From Streptomyces sp. DG1A-41 (GTDB lineage: Bacteria; Actinomycetota; Actinomycetes; Streptomycetales; Streptomycetaceae), in contig NZ_CP146350.1 in assembly GCF_037055355.1 (NCBI RefSeq), forward strand, positions 3,185,001 through 3,249,000: DNA of 64,000 nt. Direction: 5' to 3'. Made by a program: the position numbers and the translations under genes. Under the pieces are notes generated by a model. The model searched no databases, was not told the origin of the DNA, and saw nothing but the letters and a program-made list of their open reading frames with translations. This document shows, in pieces, positions 52,638 to 61,496 of the stretch; within the stretch, counting starts at the first letter, position 1, and each line of letters opens with the position of its first letter.

Positions 52638-53441
52638 TCACGCCGATTCGTTCAGCAGCCGGCTCAGATGCTCGCGGCCCGGCCCCAGCAGGCCGGGCAG
52701 TTCGGCGGCCGACTCGTACCAGCGCTTCTCGTACTCCCAGCACAGCCAGCCGTCCCAGCCGTGCCGGGAGAGGACCTCCACGCACTCGGCCAGCGGCAGG
52801 ACGCCCTCGCCGAGCGGCAGCGGGGTCGTGTCCTCGGCGGAGGCGATGTCCTTGACCTGGACGTAGCCGAGGTGCGGGGAGAGCGCCGCGTAGGTCTCCG
52901 AGGGCTGTTCGCCGCCCAGCCAGGTGTGCATCACGTCCCACAGCGCGCCCACCTGGCGGTGGCCGACCAGGCCGAGGACGCGCATCGCGTCGGCGGCGGT
53001 GCGGTGCGAGTCGTGGGTCTCCAGGAGGATGCGGACGCCCAGGTCGTTCGCGTACTCGGCGGCCGTGCCCAGGCGCCGGGCGGCCGTCGCGTCGGCCTCC
53101 TCGGGGGCCTGGACGTCCAGGTCGCCGCCGGGGAAGACCCGGATGTACGGGGCACCGAGGTCGCGGGCCAGTTCGAGGAGGGAGCGGATCTCGGCCAGGA
53201 CGGGTTCGTCGTCGCCCGGCGCGGCGACCCGCGCGTAGCCCGCCAGGCCCAGGATCTCTACGCCCGACCCCTTGAACTCGGCCGCGGCATCGGCCCGTTC
53301 GGCGGAGCCGAGGCCGGGGTGGACCGGTTCCTCGGGGTGGGCGCGCAGTTCCACGCCGTGGTAGCCGTGAGCGGTCGCGAGCCGCAGGACGTCGGGCAGG
53401 GGCAGGCCGGGGACACCGAGGGTGGAGAACGCCAGCTTCAT
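52638..53441 (-). CDS. Sugar phosphate isomerase/epimerase (AP endonuclease-2 fold)
   Basis: This 267-residue xylose-isomerase-like TIM barrel starts MKLAFSTLGVPGLPLPDVLRLA. Metal ligands are plausible in ILLETHDSH, ALWDVMHTWLGGE, YVQVKDIAS and LCWEYEKRWY. The enzyme class handles sugars and cyclitols. No operon partner is obvious, though the adjacent operons degrade ribose and an unidentified sugar. Confidence 0.85.
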   Translation of the reverse strand: MKLAFSTLGVPGLPLPDVLRLATAHGYHGVELRAHPEEPVHPGLGSAERADAAAEFKGSGVEILGLAGYARVAAPGDDEPVLAEIRSLLELARDLGAPYIRVFPGGDLDVQAPEEADATAARRLGTAAEYANDLGVRILLETHDSHRTAADAMRVLGLVGHRQVGALWDVMHTWLGGEQPSETYAALSPHLGYVQVKDIASAEDTTPLPLGEGVLPLAECVEVLSRHGWDGWLCWEYEKRWYESAAELPGLLGPGREHLSRLLNESA

Positions 53442-53485
53442 GTGGACGGACCCTACCCGGCGCCCCCGCCGGCGACTCCCCTTGG

Positions 53486-54424
53486 TCACTCGGGTGTTGC
53501 GTGGAGATCCAGTCGCCAGTCCTGGCCGACCAGGTCGTGGCCGAAGGAGCGGTGCGGTTTCTCCGCGACCAGCACGAAGCCGTGCCGCTGGTAGATGCGG
53601 CGGGCCGCGGCGAGGACGTCGTTGGTCCACAGGACCACCTCGCGGTAGCCGGCCTCGCGCGCGAAGGCGACGACGGCCCCGACCAGCCGGTCCCCGATGC
53701 CCAGGCCTCGCGCGTCCGGCTCGACGAGCAGCAGCCGGAGCCGGGCGGCCCCCGGGGCGTCGTCCCGTACGCACATCACGCACCCGACCGGCCGGCCGTC
53801 CAGCTCGGCGATCCACGTCCGCTCCAGGTGCGGGTCGTGGTCCTCGGCGTAGTCGGCGACGATCCGGGCGACCAGGCCCTCGTAGTCGGCGTTCCACCCG
53901 TACTCGGCGGCGTACAGGGCGGCGTTGCGCTGCACGATCCAGCCGAGGTCGCCGGGGGCGGGATCGCGCAGGACGACGTCCTGGGAGCGTGGCGCCCGGC
54001 CGTGGCCCAGGATCTCCCGGACGGTCCGCATCGCCTCCGCCAGCCGCGGCCGTTCCTCGGCCCGCACGGTGTCCAGCAGCGCCCCGACCGTCTGGCGCGC
54101 CCGCTCGTCGAGGAGCGCGGCGGCCTCCCGGCCGCGGCCGGTGAGCGTGACACTGCGGCGGCGCGGATCCGTGTCGGACGGCCCGCGCTCGACCAGGCCG
54201 TCCTCCTCGAACTTGTTCAGGATGCGGCTCAGGTACCCGGCGTCCAGGTGCAGCTGGGCGCGCAGGTCTGCGGCGTCCGTGCGCGGTGCGTGGGCGAGCT
54301 CGTAGAGCACGCGGGACTCGGTGAGGGTGTAGGGGGCGTAGAGGTGACGGCCGTAGTCGAGCGCGCCGATGACGTTCGTGTAGAAGCGGTTGAAGGAGCG
54401 GATGTCCTGGACGGTCATGGCCAC
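53486..54424 (-). CDS. MarR-type regulator fused to GNAT acetyltransferase
   Basis: This 312-residue fusion has a winged-helix MarR domain (about 5-140: LTESRVLYELAHAP, DLRAQLHLDAGYLSRILNKFEEDGLVER) and a GNAT domain (about 150-312, with VEPDARGLGIGDRLVGAVVAFAREAGY and VLAAARRIYQRHGFVLVAE). Such HTH/GNAT fusions are a known actinobacterial architecture. The target DNA and acetylation substrate are unknown. ATG 54424 or 54418. Confidence 0.88.
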   Translation of the reverse strand: MAMTVQDIRSFNRFYTNVIGALDYGRHLYAPYTLTESRVLYELAHAPRTDAADLRAQLHLDAGYLSRILNKFEEDGLVERGPSDTDPRRRSVTLTGRGREAAALLDERARQTVGALLDTVRAEERPRLAEAMRTVREILGHGRAPRSQDVVLRDPAPGDLGWIVQRNAALYAAEYGWNADYEGLVARIVADYAEDHDPHLERTWIAELDGRPVGCVMCVRDDAPGAARLRLLLVEPDARGLGIGDRLVGAVVAFAREAGYREVVLWTNDVLAAARRIYQRHGFVLVAEKPHRSFGHDLVGQDWRLDLHATPE

Positions 54425-54629
54425 AACTCCCGGATGCTTGACTCAGTCAGATATTCCCGTGAGTCGAGCCTAGACGTCCAGGACAGCCGGGACCAGGCAG
54501 CGTGACGGCCGATGAGTTTCTGCGTGATCCGCAGTCGGAGATGACGGTTGGTGCGCCGCAGCTGCGAGAGTGGCGGCAGCGCCCACCGGCACCTGTCGCA
54601 ACCGGACACGAGACACCGAGGAACCTTTG

Positions 54630-55202
54630 ATGCGTACCCTGATCAGCACCGCTTTCATCTCGCTCGACGGCGTCGTGGAGGCCCCGGGCGGCGAGCCCGG
54701 TTACCGGAACTCCGGGTGGACCTTCAAGGACATCGAGTTCCTCCCCGAGGCATTCGAGATCAAGGGCCGGGAGCAGAAGGAAGCCACCGCGATGCTGATG
54801 GGCCGGGCCAGCTACGAGGCGTTCAGCCCGGTGTGGCCCGACATGGAGGACTTCGCCGACTACAAGGTGATGCCGAAGTACGTCGTCTCCACCACCCTCA
54901 CCGAGGACAACCTGGTGCCGAACTGGGGCGAGACGACGATCCTGCGCTCGCTCGACGACGTCGCCGCGCTGAAGGAGACCGAGGGCGGCCCGGTCATCGT
55001 CCACGGCAGCGCCTCCCTGAACCAGGCCCTCTCGGACGCCGGCCTGATCGACCGCTACCACCTGCTCGTCTTCCCGCTCCTGCTCGGCGCGGGCAAGCGG
55101 CTCTTCAGCGCCACGGACAAGGACACCCAGAAGCTGAGGCTCGTCGAGCACGAGGTCTACGCCAACGGTCTGCAGAAGAACGTTTTCGACGTCGTCCGCT
55201 GA
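54630..55202 (+). CDS. Dihydrofolate-reductase-family (RibD C-terminal-like) protein
   Basis: This 190-residue protein has STAFISLDGVVEAPGG at the start, AMLMGRASYEAFSPVWP, KYVVSTTLTEDN, VIVHGSASLNQAL and VFPLLLGAGKRLF, the pattern of the YwjB/YyaP-like reductase group. It is distinct from the gene at 43439-44086. It is divergent from the MarR-GNAT fusion, which may regulate it. The substrate is unknown. Confidence 0.88.
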   Translation: MRTLISTAFISLDGVVEAPGGEPGYRNSGWTFKDIEFLPEAFEIKGREQKEATAMLMGRASYEAFSPVWPDMEDFADYKVMPKYVVSTTLTEDNLVPNWGETTILRSLDDVAALKETEGGPVIVHGSASLNQALSDAGLIDRYHLLVFPLLLGAGKRLFSATDKDTQKLRLVEHEVYANGLQKNVFDVVR

Positions 55203-55269
55203 CAAGGCGCCCTGTACTCGCCCTGCCGTCGTGTCCCCGGGGCGTGTACTCGTCGGAGGGACCTGCCCG

Positions 55270-55745
55270 GTTGGCGTGGGATCAACGCGCGGACCGGAGG
55301 AACGTGCTGACGATGTGAAGCCCGGCGATGTAGATGGTCGTTGTCCTGCCGTGGCAGGATCGCGACGCCCCGCCACTGCTTCAGGCGGTTGACGCACCGC
55401 TCGACCACGTCATCGGGGAACGCGCACGCGGGCCATGACGTCGGTGAAGGCGAGCGCATCACCGGCCTGTCCGGCGGTGAGAAAGAACGCGAGGGGCGGC
55501 AGCGGGCCTCGCCTGCGGGGTGGATCCTGGTGGTCGGCCCGCCGCGTAACCGACGGTCGGCGCGGTCGGCCAGTTCGCCGGCCGGGGCCCTTTCTGCGGG
55601 CCCCGGCCGCGTGCTGGTGAGCGCGCACGACCGTGGCGTCCACCGACACGACCCAGGTCAGCTTCGACTCGCGTCCACGCCCGCCTCGGCGCCTGCACGT
55701 CCCGCTGTCCGACCTCTTCGACGGGGCCGGCAGGCCGGGCCGGAA
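55270..55745 (-). pseudogene. Decayed IS5-family transposase
   Basis: Minus-strand pieces read SVDATVVRAHQHAAGARRKGP, then LAFFLTAGQAGDALAFTDVMARVRVPR, then in another frame VERCVNRLKQWRGVAI. These match IS5-type actinobacterial transposases in order, but the middle of the DDE domain is deleted and frameshifts are present. It abuts the 3' end of the LacI gene. Confidence 0.65.
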
Positions 55746-55753
55746 CACAGAGG

Positions 55754-56803
55754 TCAGGAGACCCGCGGCATCCCTGAAGACCCCCGCACCATCAACTCCC
55801 CCCGCACCGACGCGATCCCCCCGGGCGGCGCCTCCTCCCGCCCCATCGCGATCCGCCCGGCCCGCGCCCCGGCCTCCGCCAGCGGCAACCGCACGGTCGT
55901 CAGCGCAGGCACCGCGTCGATGCTGAACGGCAGATCGTCGAAACCGGCCACCGACACGTCCTCCGGGATCCGCAGCCCGGAGTCGCGCAGCGCCGCACAC
56001 GCCCCCAGCGCGACGGAGTCGTTCGCGGCGACGACCGCCGTCAGCGACGGGTCGCGCCGCAGCAGTTCCAGCGTCGCCTCGTAGCCGGACCGCCGGTCGT
56101 ACCGCCCGTGCACCGTCCACCGGGGGTCCTCCTCGATGCCGTGCGCGGCGAGCGCGGCCCGGTGTCCCTCCAGCCGGTGCCGGGTCGTCGTCCGTTCCTC
56201 CGGGCCCGCGATGTAGCCGAGCCGCCGGTGCCCGAGGCCGATCAGGTGCTCGGTGAGTTCCTGCCCGCCCCCGCGGTTGTCGAAGGTCAGCGCGATCGCC
56301 CCGGTTTCCGGCGCCGGCGGGCGTCCGCACAGCACCACCCGCGTCCCGGCGTCGGTCAGCTTCCGCACCTTCGTGTCCATGGCCGCCTGGTGCGCCGCGT
56401 CCTCGATCGCCCCGCCGGTCAGCACCACGGCCGCCGCCCGCTGCCGCTGCAACAGCGTGAGATACGTCAACTCCCGCTCGGGAGAGCCGCCCGTGTTGCA
56501 GACCACCGCGAGTCTCTCCCCGCCCGCGCGGCCGCCCGGCCCGCCGATCTCGGCCTGGATGGCGCTCGCCATGATCCCGAAGAACGGGTCGGCGATGTCG
56601 TTCACCAGGATCCCGACCAGGTCGGAGGTGGCGGCGGCCAGGGCGCTCGCGGGCCCGTTGAGCACGTAGTCCAGCTCGTCCACGGCCTTCAGCACCCGCT
56701 CCCGGGTGGATGCGGCCACGGGGTAGTTCCCGTTCAGCACGCGCGACACCGTCGCGGGCGAGACCTGCGCGCGGGCCGCCACGTCCGCCAGGGTCACCGT
56801 CAT
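55754..56803 (-). CDS. LacI-family repressor
   Basis: This 349-residue regulator has the LacI HTH (TLADVAARAQVSPATVSRVLNGNYPVAASTRERV) and a sugar-binding domain (VNDIADPFFGIMASAIQ, LGHRRLGYIAGPEERTTT, VAGFDDLPFSIDAVPALTTVRLP). ATG 56803 is the family start. It is divergent from the oxidoreductase operon and should repress it by the site at 57001-57014. Its last codons lie beside an IS5 relic, and the C-terminal STVR-like region appears complete. Confidence 0.9.
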   Translation of the reverse strand: MTVTLADVAARAQVSPATVSRVLNGNYPVAASTRERVLKAVDELDYVLNGPASALAAATSDLVGILVNDIADPFFGIMASAIQAEIGGPGGRAGGERLAVVCNTGGSPERELTYLTLLQRQRAAAVVLTGGAIEDAAHQAAMDTKVRKLTDAGTRVVLCGRPPAPETGAIALTFDNRGGGQELTEHLIGLGHRRLGYIAGPEERTTTRHRLEGHRAALAAHGIEEDPRWTVHGRYDRRSGYEATLELLRRDPSLTAVVAANDSVALGACAALRDSGLRIPEDVSVAGFDDLPFSIDAVPALTTVRLPLAEAGARAGRIAMGREEAPPGGIASVRGELMVRGSSGMPRVS

Positions 56804-56851
56804 CTCGTCGTCCTCCGGTCGCGCATCTCGTCGTCCGCCCTCGTACACATA

Positions 56852-56897
56852 CAGACCTGTGGCCTTGGTTCCGACAGACCTGTGGCCTTGGTTCCGA
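56852..56897. repeat. 23-bp perfect tandem duplication in the LacI upstream region
   Basis: CAGACCTGTGGCCTTGGTTC (first 20 bases of the unit) plus CGA occurs at 56852-56874 and again, identically, at 56875-56897. A partial third CAGACCT is at 56899-56905. It lies 49-94 bases upstream of the LacI start. Confidence 0.85.
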
Positions 56898-56961
56898 GCA
56901 GACCTTAAGCCCCCGCCCGCTGGTTGTTCGCCCCCTCGAACAACTCGTCGTGGTCACGGTC

Positions 56962-57014
56962 TTGTCCGGACCGCTGTCAGAGGCTAGCTTCTTTCTGTAT
57001 AGAAAGCGCTTGCT
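56962..57014 (+). promoter_or_regulatory. Promoter and LacI-type operator of the oxidoreductase operon
   Basis: TTGTCC (56962-56967) and TAGCTT (56985-56990) are 17 bases apart. Just downstream, AGAAAGCGCTTGCT (57001-57014) has the LacI-family core AANCGNTT with a central CG. It is probably the site of the divergent LacI protein. Confidence 0.6.
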
Positions 57015-57070
57015 GTACCGCTCACCAGTCGGGCGTACGCGGCGCGACGACCGCGTACGAAGGGAACGAC

Positions 57071-58222
57071 GTGACACGCAAGACGGTGCGTATCGCCATG
57101 AACGGCGTGACCGGGCGCATGGGCTACCGCCAGCACCTGGTCCGCTCCATCCTCGCCCTCCGCGAGCAGGGCGGCCTCGACCTCGGCGACGGCACCGTGC
57201 TGTGGCCCGAGCCGATCCTGGTCGGCCGCCGTGAGCACGCGCTGAAGGCGCTGGCCGAGCGGCACGGCCTGGAGCACGTCTCGACCGACCTGGACGCGGT
57301 CCTCGCCGACGAGACGGTGGACATCTACTTCGACTCCCAGGTCACCTCCGCCCGCGAGGAGGCGCTCAAGAAGGCCATCGCCGCCGGCAAGCACATCTAC
57401 ACCGAGAAGCCCACGGCCACCGGCCTCGACGGCGCCCTGGACCTCGCCCGGCTGGCGAACAAGGCCGGCATCAAGCACGGCGTCGTCCAGGACAAGCTCT
57501 TCCTCCCCGGCCTGCTGAAGCTGAAGCGCCTCATCGACGGCGGCTTCTTCGGCCGGATCCTGTCCGTGCGCGGCGAGTTCGGCTACTGGGTGTTCGAGGG
57601 CGACTGGCAGGCCGCGCAGCGCCCGTCCTGGAACTACCGGGCCGAGGACGGCGGCGGCATCGTCGTCGACATGTTCCCGCACTGGGAGTACGTCCTGCAC
57701 GAGCTGTTCGGCCGCGTGAAGTCCGTCCAGGCCATCGCCACCACCCACATCCCGCAGCGCTGGGACGAGAACGGCAAGCCCTACGACGCCACCGCCGACG
57801 ACGCCGCCTACGGCATCTTCGAGCTGGAGGGCGGCGCCATCGCCCAGATCAACTCCAGCTGGGCCGTGCGCGTCAACCGCGACGAGCTCGTCGAGTTCCA
57901 GGTGGACGGCACCGAGGGCTCGGCCGTCGCCGGCCTGCGCAACTGCCGCGTCCAGCACCGCTCGGCCACGCCCAAGCCGGTCTGGAACCCGGACATCCCC
58001 GCCACCGAGGTCTTCCGCGACCAGTGGCAGGAGATCCCGGACAACGCCGAGTTCGACAACGGCTTCAAGGCGCAGTGGGAGCTGTTCCTCAAGCACGTCT
58101 ACGCCGACGCCCCCTACCACTGGGACCTGCTGGCCGGCGCCCGCGGTGTCCAGCTCGCCGAGCTGGGCCTGAAGTCCTCGGCCGAGGGCCGCCGTATCGA
58201 CGTACCGGAGATCCAGCCGTGA
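57071..58222 (+). CDS. Gfo/Idh/MocA-family oxidoreductase
   Basis: This 383-residue NAD(P)-dependent dehydrogenase has VRIAMNGVTGRMGYRQHLV as Rossmann start, the family Lys-Pro motif HIYTEKPTATGLDGALDLA, and a C-terminal GFO/IDH/MocA domain (EFGYWVFEGDWQAAQRPSWNY, GGIVVDMFPHWEYVLHELFG). It probably oxidises a sugar, cyclitol or sugar acid. GTG 57071 follows GAAGGGAA. It is first in a three-gene coupled operon (GTGA overlap to the next gene). Confidence 0.9.
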   Translation: MTRKTVRIAMNGVTGRMGYRQHLVRSILALREQGGLDLGDGTVLWPEPILVGRREHALKALAERHGLEHVSTDLDAVLADETVDIYFDSQVTSAREEALKKAIAAGKHIYTEKPTATGLDGALDLARLANKAGIKHGVVQDKLFLPGLLKLKRLIDGGFFGRILSVRGEFGYWVFEGDWQAAQRPSWNYRAEDGGGIVVDMFPHWEYVLHELFGRVKSVQAIATTHIPQRWDENGKPYDATADDAAYGIFELEGGAIAQINSSWAVRVNRDELVEFQVDGTEGSAVAGLRNCRVQHRSATPKPVWNPDIPATEVFRDQWQEIPDNAEFDNGFKAQWELFLKHVYADAPYHWDLLAGARGVQLAELGLKSSAEGRRIDVPEIQP

Positions 58223-59388
58223 CCATCCGACTCCCGGACAGCAACGGGGCGTCGCGGACGTACGAGCCGCGCACCGAACCGCTCCTGGTGACGCCCGGCA
58301 CGCCCTTCACCTCCCGCACGGTCTACTCGGCGGCGCACGTCGTCGCCGACCCGTACGCGGACGTGTCGCCCGACTCGCCGGCCGCCGTCGACTGGGACGC
58401 CACCCTGGCCTTCCGCCGCCACCTGTGGTCGCACGGGCTGGGCGTCGCCGAGGCGATGGACACGGCTCAGCGCGGCATGGGCCTGGACTGGGCGGGCGCG
58501 GCGGAGCTGATCCGCCGGTCGGCGGCGGAGGCGAAGTCGGTCGGCGGCCTGATCGCCTGCGGTGTGGGCACGGACCAGCTGTCGGTCACCGAGGTCGGCT
58601 ACCCGTACAGCCTGGCGGAGATCCGGGCCGCGTACGAGGAGCAGCTCGCGGTCGTCGAGGAGTCGGGCGCCCGGGCGATCCTGATGGCCTCCCGGGCTCT
58701 GGCGGCGGTCGCCAAGGGACCGGAGGACTATCTGGAGGTCTACGGCCACCTGCTCCGCCAGGCGTCCGAGCCGGTCGTCCTGCACTGGCTCGGCCCGATG
58801 TTCGACCCGGCGCTGGAAGGCTACTGGGGCGACACGGACCTGGACGCGGCCACCCGCACTTTCCTGGACGTCATCGCCGCCCACCCGGACAAGGTCGACG
58901 GCATCAAGGTCTCGCTGCTGGACGCGCAGCGCGAGATCGACATCCGCCGCCGCCTGCCGCAGGGCGTGCGCTGCTACACCGGCGACGACTTCAACTACCC
59001 GGAGCTGATCGCGGGCGACGACCAGGGCTTCAGCCACGCACTGCTCGGCATCTTCGACCCGCTGGGCCCGCTGGCCGCCGAGGCGGTCCGGGTCCTCGAC
59101 ACGGGGAACGTGCAGGGCTTCCGCGACCTGCTGGACCCCACGGTCGAACTGTCCCGCCACCTCTTCCAGACCCCGACCCGCTTCTACAAGACGGGCGTGG
59201 TGTTCCTGGCCTGGCTGGCCGGCCACCAGTCCCACTTCACGATGGTCGGCGGCCTCCAGTCGGCCCGCTCCCTCCCGCACTTCGCGAAGGCGTACGAACT
59301 CGCCGACGGCCTCGGCCTGTTCCCCGACCCGAAGCTGGCGAAGGAGCGGATGAAGAACCTGCTGAGCGTGTACGGGGTGGACCAGTGA
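58219..59388 (+). CDS. DUF993 / dihydrodipicolinate-synthase-like protein
   Basis: This 389-residue TIM-barrel protein of the DUF993 family has VTPGTPFTSRTVYSAAHVVADPYADVSP near the start, GLIACGVGTDQL in the middle and VDGIKVSLLDAQ with the DHDPS-type Lys, then RCYTGDDFNYPELIAGD. It may perform a retro-aldol or hydratase step after the oxidoreductase. It is coupled on both sides by GTGA overlaps. The reaction has not been shown as far as I know. Confidence 0.88.
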   Translation: MTIRLPDSNGASRTYEPRTEPLLVTPGTPFTSRTVYSAAHVVADPYADVSPDSPAAVDWDATLAFRRHLWSHGLGVAEAMDTAQRGMGLDWAGAAELIRRSAAEAKSVGGLIACGVGTDQLSVTEVGYPYSLAEIRAAYEEQLAVVEESGARAILMASRALAAVAKGPEDYLEVYGHLLRQASEPVVLHWLGPMFDPALEGYWGDTDLDAATRTFLDVIAAHPDKVDGIKVSLLDAQREIDIRRRLPQGVRCYTGDDFNYPELIAGDDQGFSHALLGIFDPLGPLAAEAVRVLDTGNVQGFRDLLDPTVELSRHLFQTPTRFYKTGVVFLAWLAGHQSHFTMVGGLQSARSLPHFAKAYELADGLGLFPDPKLAKERMKNLLSVYGVDQ

Positions 59389-60221
59389 GCACCGCGGGGC
59401 TGGAGCGCTTCTCCATCAACCAGATGACGGTGAAGCAGCTGTCGATGCCGGAACTGGTGGACGCCTGTGGCCGGTTGGGCATCACGAACGTGGGCCTGTG
59501 GCGCGAACCGGTCCAGTCGTACGGCCTGGAGGCCACGGCCAAGCTGGTCCGGGACGCGGGTCTGACGGTGACGACGTTGTGCCGGGGCGGCTTCTTCACG
59601 GCGATCGACCCGCAGGAGCGCGCTCAGGCCCTGGCCGACAACCGCCGGGCGATCGACGAGGCGGCGACGCTGGGCACCGACACCCTGGTCCTGGTCTCGG
59701 GCGGGCTTCCGGCCGGCTCGAAGGACCTGCACGGCGCGCGGGAACGCATCGCGGACGCCCTGTCGGAACTGGGCCCCTACGCGGGGCGGCACGGCGTGCG
59801 CCTGGCCATCGAGCCGCTCCACCCGATGTACGCCTCCGACCGCTGCGTGGTGTCGACACTGGCCCAGGCCCTGGATCTGGCCGAACGCTTCCCGGCGCAC
59901 CAGGTCGGGGTCACCGTCGACACGTACCACATCTGGTGGGACGACACGGCTCCCGCGCAGATCGCCCGGGCGGGCGCGGGCGGCCGGATCCACACCTTCC
60001 AGCTCGCCGACTGGACGACTCCGCTCCCGGAGGGTGTGCTGACCGGGCGGGGCCAGATCGGCGACGGCTCGATCGACATGCGGGAGTGGCAGGGTTACGT
60101 GGAGGCCGCCGGCTACACCGGTGCCATCGAGGTCGAGCTGTTCAACGACGGGCTGTGGGCGAGGGACGGACGGGAGGTGCTGGCCGAGACGGCGGCGAGG
60201 TTCGTCGAGCACACCCTTTGA
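59385..60221 (+). CDS. Sugar phosphate isomerase/epimerase
   Basis: This 278-residue AP-endonuclease-2/xylose-isomerase-like barrel has INQMTVKQLSMPELVDACGRLGITNVGLW, LAIEPLHPMYASDRCVV, GVTVDTYHIWWDD, RIHTFQLADW and GAIEVELFNDGLW, with Glu/His/Asp metal ligands at the expected places. GTG 59385 overlaps the DUF993 stop. With the previous two genes it likely converts a sugar or inositol-like compound. The substrate is unknown. Confidence 0.88.
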   Translation: MSTAGLERFSINQMTVKQLSMPELVDACGRLGITNVGLWREPVQSYGLEATAKLVRDAGLTVTTLCRGGFFTAIDPQERAQALADNRRAIDEAATLGTDTLVLVSGGLPAGSKDLHGARERIADALSELGPYAGRHGVRLAIEPLHPMYASDRCVVSTLAQALDLAERFPAHQVGVTVDTYHIWWDDTAPAQIARAGAGGRIHTFQLADWTTPLPEGVLTGRGQIGDGSIDMREWQGYVEAAGYTGAIEVELFNDGLWARDGREVLAETAARFVEHTL

Positions 60222-60240
60222 TCCGGCTCTGAGCCACGCT

Positions 60241-60280
60241 CGCTGCCCCGCCCCGCCCCGCGGACCCGGGCGGGGCAGCG
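60241..60280 (+). terminator. Operon-end hairpin
   Basis: CGCTGCCCCGCCC (60241-60253) pairs perfectly with GGGCGGGGCAGCG (60268-60280) around a 14-base GC-rich interior, 20 bases after the isomerase stop. There is no T-tract, as is common in Streptomyces. Confidence 0.65.
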
Positions 60281-60293
60281 GCCGTATCGGGGC

Positions 60294-60361
60294 CGTGGCC
60301 CACGGCCGGTCGTGGCCCACGGCCGGTCGTGGCCTACGGCCGGTCGTGGCCTACGGCCGGT
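60294..60361. repeat. 17-bp tandem repeat x4 between convergent genes
   Basis: Four units CGTGGCCYACGGCCGGT (60294-60361), two with C and two with T at the variable place, are followed by a degenerate fifth unit that runs into the GNAT stop codon. Each unit holds an inverted GGCC...GGCC. Confidence 0.85.
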
Positions 60362-60366
60362 CGTGC

Positions 60367-60996
60367 CTACGACCGTGCGAGGAACCCGTTCACCCGTTCC
60401 TCCAGCCGCTTCCGGCACCGCGGCCATTCCGGTGCCGTCACCGAGAAGATCGCGGAGTCGCGCAGCCGCCCCTCCTCACCGGGAGCCCATGACCGGGACC
60501 AGTTCCGCAGCACGCCCTCGAAGCGGGCTCCCACGCTCTCGATGGCCGCGCGGGAACGGCTGTTGCGGGCATCGGTCTTCAGGTCCACGCGCGAGACGCC
60601 CCACTCCTCGAAGGCATGCCGGAAGAGGAGGAGCTTCGCCTCGGCGTTCACGCCCGTGCCCTGGGCGGAACGGGCGAGCCAGGTGAAGCCGACCTCGACC
60701 GCGTCGAGTCGGTCGTCCGCGATCCAGGAGCGTGGTTCCCAGTACGCCGTGGCGCCGACCGCTCGTCCCGTGGCCGTCGAGACCTGCGCGTAGGGCGCGA
60801 GCAGCCCCGTCGCCGCGCGGGCGAGCTGCTCGTCGATGTAGGCGCCTACCTCGTCGGCGCCCGGTACCCAGGTGAAGGCGTAGGTCTCCCGGTCCTCCGT
60901 CGCCGCCACCGCGAGGTCGGCGGCGTGCCGATGGCCCATGGGCTCCAGACGGACCAAGGTGCCCTCAAGGACGGGTCCTTCCAGTGCGAAGCTCAC
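60367..60996 (-). CDS. GNAT N-acetyltransferase (RimJ/RimL-like)
   Basis: This 209-residue protein has [19 protein letters not shown] at the start, [35 protein letters not shown] with the acetyl-CoA loop, and [31 protein letters not shown], the pattern of ribosomal-protein-type acetyltransferases. It converges with the oxidoreductase operon. The substrate is unknown. Confidence 0.88.
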   Translation of the reverse strand: MSFALEGPVLEGTLVRLEPMGHRHAADLAVAATEDRETYAFTWVPGADEVGAYIDEQLARAATGLLAPYAQVSTATGRAVGATAYWEPRSWIADDRLDAVEVGFTWLARSAQGTGVNAEAKLLLFRHAFEEWGVSRVDLKTDARNSRSRAAIESVGARFEGVLRNWSRSWAPGEEGRLRDSAIFSVTAPEWPRCRKRLEERVNGFLARS

Positions 60997-61496
60997 GCTG
61001 CGGCGCCTCTCGAGTCAAGTGGGACCGGTCAGAACACTTGCAAGCCCTGGGAGTCTTCCGTACGCAGTCCGGGCCGTCGAACGAAATATCACGCACCCGC
61101 AGGTTCGCCGAGCAGGCCCGAGCCGGGTGCCGGAGGGCCGTTCGTCGGCTCACCCGCCCCGTGGAGCTCCTGCTTCCCCTTCCGTACCGACTTCCGGAAA
61201 TCCGGCCCGCGCCGGGAACCCGGTCCGGATCCGGTCCGTCCAATCGCAGGCCGCCGGAGAGTCACCTCGGTGCGGTGTCGGCCCTCGCTGCTGGCTGCGA
61301 TCGCTGACCACCCTCTCCGCCGTACCGCGGCCGGCGGCACCGCCGCCATCGGCGCGTCCCCCTCCAACCGCGCCGGTGGCGGCCCCCGTGCGGTTACTGT
61401 GCGTCCTCTTGACTGGCAGAAACTTCCCGGTTATTGCTGGCCTCTTGGAAGTTTCCTTCAGCGGATCCGAGCGGATCACCTCCGGAAGGAGCGCAC
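60997..61496 (+). promoter_or_regulatory. GH3 gene upstream region with promoter and inverted repeat
   Basis: This 500-base gap between divergent genes has no supported gene. Near its right end TTGACT (61409-61414) and TATTGC (61432-61437) are 17 bases apart. A perfect 9-base inverted pair, GAAACTTCC (61419-61427) and GGAAGTTTC (61447-61455), brackets the -10 and start site, a likely repressor site for the glycosidase gene. Confidence 0.5.

Noticed and set aside
61409..61455. A DasR site in front of the GH3 gene
   Set aside because: The sequence contains ACTGG, but the rest does not form the ACTGGTCTAGACCAGT-like dyad.
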